Positions 57,745 to 64,000 of a stretch of 64,000 nt of DNA are shown here, one piece after another. The notes beneath the pieces are model-generated. The model searched no databases and had not been told where the DNA came from. It saw only the letters and a list, made by a program, of their open reading frames with translations. Position 1 is the stretch's first letter; each line of letters opens with the position of its first letter. The stretch is from Pseudomonas sp. C2B4 (GTDB lineage: Bacteria > Pseudomonadota > Gammaproteobacteria > Pseudomonadales > Pseudomonadaceae). Where the stretch lies: the NCBI RefSeq assembly GCF_013359695.1, contig NZ_JABFMU010000001.1, positions 62,001 through 126,000 of the forward strand. Reading direction: 5' to 3'. The translations under genes and the position numbers were made by a program.

Positions 57745-58617
57745 ATGGCCGTCAAGAAACGAGGTCTCGGACGTGGACTGGATGCACTGCTGAGTGGTCC
57801 GACTGTCAGCTCGCTGGAAGAACAAGCGGCGCAAGCCGATCAGCGTGAGCTGCAACACCTGCCACTGGACCTGCTCCAGCGCGGTAAATACCAGCCGCGT
57901 CGGGACATGGATCCCCAGGCGTTGGAAGAACTGGCGCAGTCGATCAAGGCCCAGGGCGTCATGCAGCCCATCGTGGTTCGCCCGATTGGCAGCGGCCGCT
58001 TTGAAATTATTGCTGGCGAACGCCGCTGGCGCGCCAGCCAGCAAGCCGGGCAGGAAACCATCCCTGCGATGGTTCGCGATGTACCCGATGAAACCGCGAT
58101 CGCTATCGCCCTGATCGAGAACATCCAGCGCGAAGACCTGAACCCGATTGAAGAAGCGATGGCCTTGCAGCGTCTGCAGCAGGAGTTTCAGCTGACCCAG
58201 CAACAAGTGGCCGAGGCTGTGGGTAAGTCCCGCGTAACAGTGGCGAACCTGTTGCGCCTGATTTCGCTGCCCGAGGTCATCAAGACCATGCTGTCCCACG
58301 GCGATCTTGAAATGGGTCACGCCCGTGCGTTGCTCGGTTTGCCGGATAATCAACAGGTTGAAGGGGCGCGACATGTTGTCGCACGTGGGCTCACCGTGCG
58401 CCAGACTGAAGCACTGGTTCGCCAGTGGTTGAGTGGTAAACCGGAGCCTGTGGAACCGGCAAAACCGGACCCGGATATCGCCCGTCTCGAACAGCGCCTG
58501 GCCGAGCGCCTAGGCTCTGCGGTGCAGATTCGCCACGGTAAGAAGGGTAAAGGGCAGTTAGTGATTGGATATAACTCCCTGGATGAACTACAAGGTGTAC
58601 TCGCACATATCCGCTGA
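57745..58617 (+). CDS. parB: Chromosome partitioning protein ParB (Spo0J)
   Basis: 290 residues. N-terminal KRGLGRGLDALLSG (ParA-contact region), then the ParB/CTP-binding motifs MQPIVVRPIGSGRFEIIAGERRWRASQQAG and the HTH LTQQQVAEAVGKSRVTVANLLRL; the C-terminus dimerises. It binds parS, of which two sites lie in recF. The start follows parA by 9 bases with AAGGAAT before it. Confidence 0.97.
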   Translation: MAVKKRGLGRGLDALLSGPTVSSLEEQAAQADQRELQHLPLDLLQRGKYQPRRDMDPQALEELAQSIKAQGVMQPIVVRPIGSGRFEIIAGERRWRASQQAGQETIPAMVRDVPDETAIAIALIENIQREDLNPIEEAMALQRLQQEFQLTQQQVAEAVGKSRVTVANLLRLISLPEVIKTMLSHGDLEMGHARALLGLPDNQQVEGARHVVARGLTVRQTEALVRQWLSGKPEPVEPAKPDPDIARLEQRLAERLGSAVQIRHGKKGKGQLVIGYNSLDELQGVLAHIR

Positions 58618-58662
58618 AACATTTCCTCATGTAGCGCGCAGTCGGAAATCACTACCTGACAG

Positions 58663-58691
58663 TTGAATAGGGGCAGAACCGCCCCTATACT
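58663..58691 (+). promoter_or_regulatory. ATP synthase operon promoter (sigma-70 type)
   Basis: TTGAAT (58663-58668), 17-base spacer, TATACT (58686-58691). The spacer is mostly the perfect inverted repeat AGGGGC/GCCCCT around a short centre, so supercoiling or a bound protein may affect it. It lies about 75 bases before the atpI start. Confidence 0.75.
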
Positions 58692-58765
58692 CTGCGCGCA
58701 TTTTGTCGGCACAAATTATGCCAAGTTGTTGCATTTCGGCAGCCGACCATTGGAGAGCAATAGTG

Positions 58766-60059
<1,294 letters not shown>

Positions 60060-60083
60060 GGCCAGTCTCGACTAGTCTGATGT

Positions 60084-60105
60084 CCCTCCCGGTCAAACGG
60101 GAGGG
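60084..60105 (+). promoter_or_regulatory. Intercistronic hairpin between atpB and atpE
   Basis: 8-base perfect stem CCCTCCCG/CGGGAGGG with a six-base loop, no T run, followed by a long AT-rich leader (about 60125-60185) before the strong Shine-Dalgarno site GGGAGGAAAG of atpE. The AT-rich leader is a known way to raise atpE translation, since c-subunits are needed in many copies. Confidence 0.6.
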
Positions 60106-60178
60106 GGCTCCTCACGGGGCACCATGAAACGATTTGTTTTACCGCTTTAATCTAAAAAACCTAAACCATACGACGTAA

Positions 60179-60451
<273 letters not shown>

Positions 60452-60509
60452 TTACTCGGATCTTCCGAGTAATTTGATGTGATGGACAACGTAACTGCGA
60501 GGTGTTGGC

Positions 60510-60980
60510 GTGAACATTAATGCGACCCTGATTGGCCAGTCCGTTGCGTTCCTCATTTTTGTACTGTTCTGCATGAAGTTCGTATGGCCTCCGGTCATCA
60601 CGGCATTGCACGAACGTCAAAAGAAGATCGCGGATGGACTGGACGCTGCCAGCCGAGCAGCTCGCGACCTGGAGTTGGCCAAAGAGAAAGCTGGTCAACA
60701 ACTGCGCGAAGCGAAAGCTCAGGCAGCTGAAATCATCGAGCAAGCCAAGAAGCGCGGTACTCAGATCGTCGACGAAGCCCGTGAACAGGCTCGCGTCGAA
60801 GCTGACCGTGTGAAGGCTCAGGCTCAGGCCGAGATCGAACAGGAACTGAACAGCGTCAAAGACGCGCTGCGCGCCCAAGTGGGTAGCCTGGCCGTTGACG
60901 GTGCTTCGAAGATCCTGGGCAAGTCAATCGATCAAAACGCGCACGCAGAGCTGGTTAACCAACTGGCTGCTGAAATCTAA
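60510..60980 (+). CDS. atpF: ATP synthase F0 subunit b
   Basis: 156 residues. One N-terminal membrane helix ([28 protein letters not shown]) followed by a long charged helix, the peripheral stalk dimer that links to F1. GTG start at 60510 with AGGTGTTGGC upstream. Normal length. Confidence 0.97.
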   Translation: MNINATLIGQSVAFLIFVLFCMKFVWPPVITALHERQKKIADGLDAASRAARDLELAKEKAGQQLREAKAQAAEIIEQAKKRGTQIVDEAREQARVEADRVKAQAQAEIEQELNSVKDALRAQVGSLAVDGASKILGKSIDQNAHAELVNQLAAEI

Positions 60981-60992
60981 GCGAGGGCGATC

Positions 60993-61529
60993 ATGGCAGA
61001 ACTGACCACGTTGGCCCGACCTTACGCTAAGGCGGCCTTCGAGCACGCTCAGGCCCACCAGCAACTGGCCAATTGGTCAGCCATGCTCGGCCTGGCTGCA
61101 GCGGTGTCGGAAGACGACACCATGCAGCGCGTGCTCAAGGCCCCGCGACTGACGAGCGCAGAAAAGGCCGCCACGTTCATTGACGTGTGCGGCGACAAGT
61201 TCGATGCCAAGGCACAGAATTTCATCCACGTCGTTGCCGAAAACGAGCGCCTCCTGCTTCTGCCGGAAATCGCCGCTCTGTTCGACCTGTACAAGGCCGA
61301 GCAAGAGAAATCGGTAGACGTAGAAGTGACCAGTGCTTTCGCATTGAACCAAGAACAGCAAGACAAACTCGCCAAGGTTCTCAGTGCACGACTCAACCGG
61401 GAAGTGCGCCTGCAAGTCGAGGAAGACAGTTCCCTTATCGGGGGCATTGTTATCCGCGCCGGCGACCTGGTTATCGATGGCTCGATTCGCGGCAAAATCG
61501 CGAAACTTGCCGAAGCATTGAAATCTTGA
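60993..61529 (+). CDS. atpH: ATP synthase F1 subunit delta
   Basis: 178 residues. OSCP/delta family: [25 protein letters not shown] at the start and the C-terminal [29 protein letters not shown] motif. Joins the b stalk to the top of F1. It follows atpF by 12 bases. Confidence 0.97.
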   Translation: MAELTTLARPYAKAAFEHAQAHQQLANWSAMLGLAAAVSEDDTMQRVLKAPRLTSAEKAATFIDVCGDKFDAKAQNFIHVVAENERLLLLPEIAALFDLYKAEQEKSVDVEVTSAFALNQEQQDKLAKVLSARLNREVRLQVEEDSSLIGGIVIRAGDLVIDGSIRGKIAKLAEALKS

Positions 61530-61550
61530 GTTTGAAGGGGCAGCAGAGCA

Positions 61551-63095
61551 ATGCAGCAACTCAATCCTTCCGAAATAAGTGAAATTATCAAGGGCCGCAT
61601 CGACAAGCTCGATGTGACCTCCCAAGCCCGTAACGAAGGCACTGTCGTCAGCGTATCTGACGGTATCGTGCGGATTCACGGTCTGGCCGACGTAATGTCC
61701 GGCGAGATGATCGAGTTTCCGGGCGGCGTCTACGGTATGGCCCTCAACCTGGAGCAAGACTCCGTAGGTGCCGTTATTTTGGGCGCATACCAGTCTCTGG
61801 CTGAAGGCATGAGCGCCAAGTGCACTGGCCGCATCCTGGAGGTTCCGGTTGGTAAGGAACTGCTGGGTCGCGTAGTCGACGCACTGGGTAACCCAGTTGA
61901 CGGCAAAGGTCCGCTGAACAACACCGCGACCGACGCGGTCGAGAAAGTTGCTCCAGGCGTGATCTGGCGTAAGTCGGTAGACCAGCCTGTACAGACTGGC
62001 TACAAGGCTGTCGATGCCATGATTCCTGTCGGCCGTGGCCAGCGTGAGCTGATCATCGGTGACCGTCAGATCGGTAAAACCGCTCTGGCGATCGACGCGA
62101 TCATCAACCAGAAAGACAGCGGCATTTTCTGCGTCTACGTAGCCATCGGTCAGAAGCAATCGACCATCGCCAACGTGGTTCGCAAGCTGGAAGAAAACGG
62201 CGCACTGAAAAACACGATCATCGTGGCTGCCAGTGCTTCGGAATCTCCTGCGCTGCAATACCTGGCACCGTACGCCGGTTGCACCATGGGTGAATTCTTC
62301 CGCGACCGCGGTGAAGACGCGCTGATCGTTTATGACGATCTGTCCAAGCAAGCAGTGGCTTACCGCCAGATTTCCCTGCTGCTGCGCCGTCCACCAGGCC
62401 GTGAAGCTTACCCAGGCGACGTGTTCTATCTCCACTCCCGTCTGCTGGAGCGCGCATCCCGCGTTTCGGAAGAGTACGTAGAGAAGTTCACCAACGGCGC
62501 AGTGACCGGCAAAACCGGCTCCCTGACCGCACTGCCGATCATCGAAACCCAGGCTGGCGACGTTTCCGCGTTCGTTCCGACCAACGTGATTTCCATCACC
62601 GACGGTCAGATCTTCCTGGAATCGGCCATGTTCAACTCGGGCATCCGTCCTGCAGTGAACGCCGGTGTTTCGGTATCCCGTGTGGGTGGTGCCGCTCAGA
62701 CCAAGATCATCAAGAAGCTGTCCGGTGGTATCCGTACCGCTCTGGCTCAGTACCGTGAACTGGCGGCATTCGCCCAGTTCGCTTCTGACCTGGACGAAGC
62801 GACCCGTAAGCAACTTGAGCATGGTCAGCGCGTTACCGAGCTGATGAAGCAGAAGCAATACGCGCCAATGTCGATCGCCGACATGTCGCTGTCGCTGTAT
62901 GCCGCTGAGCGTGGGTTCCTGACTGACGTAGAAATCACCAAAGTCGGCAGCTTCGAGCAAGCGCTGATTGCTTACTTCAACCGCGATCACGCCGATTTGA
63001 TGGCGAAGATCAACGTGAAGGGTGACTTCAATGACGAAATCGATGGCGGCCTGAAAGCCGGTATCGAGAAGTTCAAGGCCACCCAAACCTGGTAA
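61551..63095 (+). CDS. atpA: ATP synthase F1 subunit alpha
   Basis: 514 residues. P-loop [15 protein letters not shown] near residues 169-183 (family usually GDRQTGKT, here Ile in place of Thr), and the F1 signature [14 protein letters not shown]. The alpha subunit binds nucleotide in a non-catalytic site and forms the alpha3beta3 ring. A hairpin lies between it and atpG. Confidence 0.98.
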   Translation: MQQLNPSEISEIIKGRIDKLDVTSQARNEGTVVSVSDGIVRIHGLADVMSGEMIEFPGGVYGMALNLEQDSVGAVILGAYQSLAEGMSAKCTGRILEVPVGKELLGRVVDALGNPVDGKGPLNNTATDAVEKVAPGVIWRKSVDQPVQTGYKAVDAMIPVGRGQRELIIGDRQIGKTALAIDAIINQKDSGIFCVYVAIGQKQSTIANVVRKLEENGALKNTIIVAASASESPALQYLAPYAGCTMGEFFRDRGEDALIVYDDLSKQAVAYRQISLLLRRPPGREAYPGDVFYLHSRLLERASRVSEEYVEKFTNGAVTGKTGSLTALPIIETQAGDVSAFVPTNVISITDGQIFLESAMFNSGIRPAVNAGVSVSRVGGAAQTKIIKKLSGGIRTALAQYRELAAFAQFASDLDEATRKQLEHGQRVTELMKQKQYAPMSIADMSLSLYAAERGFLTDVEITKVGSFEQALIAYFNRDHADLMAKINVKGDFNDEIDGGLKAGIEKFKATQTW

Positions 63096-63100
63096 GCCGC

Positions 63101-63124
63101 AGCGGGAGTCGCAAGGCTCCCGCT
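63101..63124 (+). promoter_or_regulatory. Intercistronic hairpin between atpA and atpG
   Basis: 8-base stem AGCGGGAG/CTCCCGCT around an 8-base loop, not followed by a T run. It may be an mRNA processing or stability element that sets relative amounts of alpha and gamma, rather than a terminator. Confidence 0.55.
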
Positions 63125-63145
63125 TGCTAACCTGATAGGTGTTAC

Positions 63146-64000
63146 ATGGCAGGCGCAAAAGAGATTCGCAGTAAGATTGCGAGCATCAAAAGCACGCAAA
63201 AGATTACCAGCGCCATGGAAAAAGTGGCGGTCAGCAAAATGCGCAAGGCACAAATGCGCATGGCTGCTAGCCGTCCTTATGCGGAGCGCATCCGCCAGGT
63301 TATTGGCCATCTGGCCAACGCTAACCCGGAATATCGCCACCCGTTCATGATCGACCGTGAAGTAAAGCGCGTCGGTTATGTCGTAGTGAGCAGTGACCGT
63401 GGTCTGTGTGGTGGCTTGAACACCAACCTGTTCAAGGCTTTGGTCAAGGACATGGCGGTAAACCGCGAAAACGGCGTCGAGATCGATCTGTGTGTAGTTG
63501 GTAGCAAGGGTGCGGCTTTCTTCCGCAACTTCGGCGGTAACGTCGTTGCAGCTATCAGCCACCTGGGTGAAGAGCCGTCGATCAATGACCTGATCGGCAG
63601 CGTCAAGGTGATGCTGGATGCCTACCTGGACGGCCGTATTGACCGCCTGTCCGTGGTGTCCAACAAGTTCATCAACACCATGACACAACAGCCAACCGTG
63701 GAGCAGTTGATTCCACTGGTGGCAACCCCGGATCAGGATCTCAAGCACCACTGGGACTACCTCTATGAACCGGATGCCAAGGAGCTGCTCGACGGCTTGA
63801 TGGTCCGTTACGTGGAGTCGCAGGTCTACCAGGCGGTGGTCGAGAACAACGCGGCTGAACAAGCTGCGCGGATGATCGCGATGAAGAACGCTACCGACAA
63901 CGCCGGTGATTTGATCAGCGAATTGCAGCTGGTCTACAACAAGGCGCGTCAGGCTGCGATCACCCAAGAGATCTCGGAAATCGTCGGCGGCGCTGCCGCG
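63146..64000 (+). CDS. atpG: ATP synthase F1 subunit gamma (right end cut)
   Basis: 285 codons present; the window ends at ...EIVGGAAA, where the family has one further residue and the stop, so only the last codons are missing. It starts [39 protein letters not shown], the N-terminal coiled-coil shaft, has [14 protein letters not shown] in the Rossmann-like middle, and ends with the second long helix. Forms the rotating shaft of F1. Promoter is that of the operon; atpD and atpC should follow outside the window. Confidence 0.97.
   Translation, partial: MAGAKEIRSKIASIKSTQKITSAMEKVAVSKMRKAQMRMAASRPYAERIRQVIGHLANANPEYRHPFMIDREVKRVGYVVVSSDRGLCGGLNTNLFKALVKDMAVNRENGVEIDLCVVGSKGAAFFRNFGGNVVAAISHLGEEPSINDLIGSVKVMLDAYLDGRIDRLSVVSNKFINTMTQQPTVEQLIPLVATPDQDLKHHWDYLYEPDAKELLDGLMVRYVESQVYQAVVENNAAEQAARMIAMKNATDNAGDLISELQLVYNKARQAAITQEISEIVGGAAA

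Overview
This window is a stretch of a Pseudomonas chromosome around the replication origin. It most resembles the P. fluorescens group. The evidence is the gene order dnaA-dnaN-recF-gyrB on one side and rpmH-rnpA-yidD-yidC-mnmE-mnmG-rsmG-parA-parB-atp on the other, the algB/kinB pair, GC-rich pseudomonad-type proteins, and ten short palindromic repeat pairs of the type common in fluorescent pseudomonads. No rRNA, tRNA, prophage, insertion sequence or CRISPR array was seen.

Left part (about 1-25.8 kb) is the more accessory section. It holds the end of an EAL-domain protein, the kinB/algB two-component system, a divergent pair of small membrane-protein genes behind what looks like a sigma-54 promoter, the glutamate symporter gltP, a SpmA/SpmB-like membrane protein, a four-gene MCE/Mla-type lipid transporter, a DUF2914 membrane protein, a membrane-anchored M16 peptidase, a Na/Pi cotransporter, a TerC protein, a citrate transporter, three small metabolic genes, and a choline-O-sulfate module (LysR regulator, BetC, a choline-binding protein and a SulP transporter). 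Eight of the ten repeat pairs lie here.

Middle part (25.8-42.8 kb) is the conserved origin-left block: aroE, hemF, qor, tsaC, dprA, a LysM protein, def, fmt, rsmB, trkA, a TPR protein, a PilZ protein, an LpxL-type acyltransferase, tag, glyQ, glyS, gmhB and a PlsC acyltransferase.

Right part (43-64 kb) is the origin core. gyrB, recF, dnaN and dnaA run leftward from oriC, and rpmH, rnpA, yidD, yidC, mnmE, mnmG, rsmG, parA, parB and the ATP synthase operon (atpI, B, E, F, H, A, G) run rightward. Two intergenic regions are rich in DnaA boxes next to AT-rich tracts: dnaA-rpmH and mnmE-mnmG. Two parS-like palindromes lie inside recF, about 11 kb from parAB. atpG is cut at the right edge, apparently one codon short of its stop.

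The observations most worth following are the sigma-54/enhancer layout divergent from algB, the structured 787-bp gap before gltP, the repeat pairs with spacer subfamilies, the two origin-like regions, and about 28 exact DnaA boxes scattered far beyond the origin.
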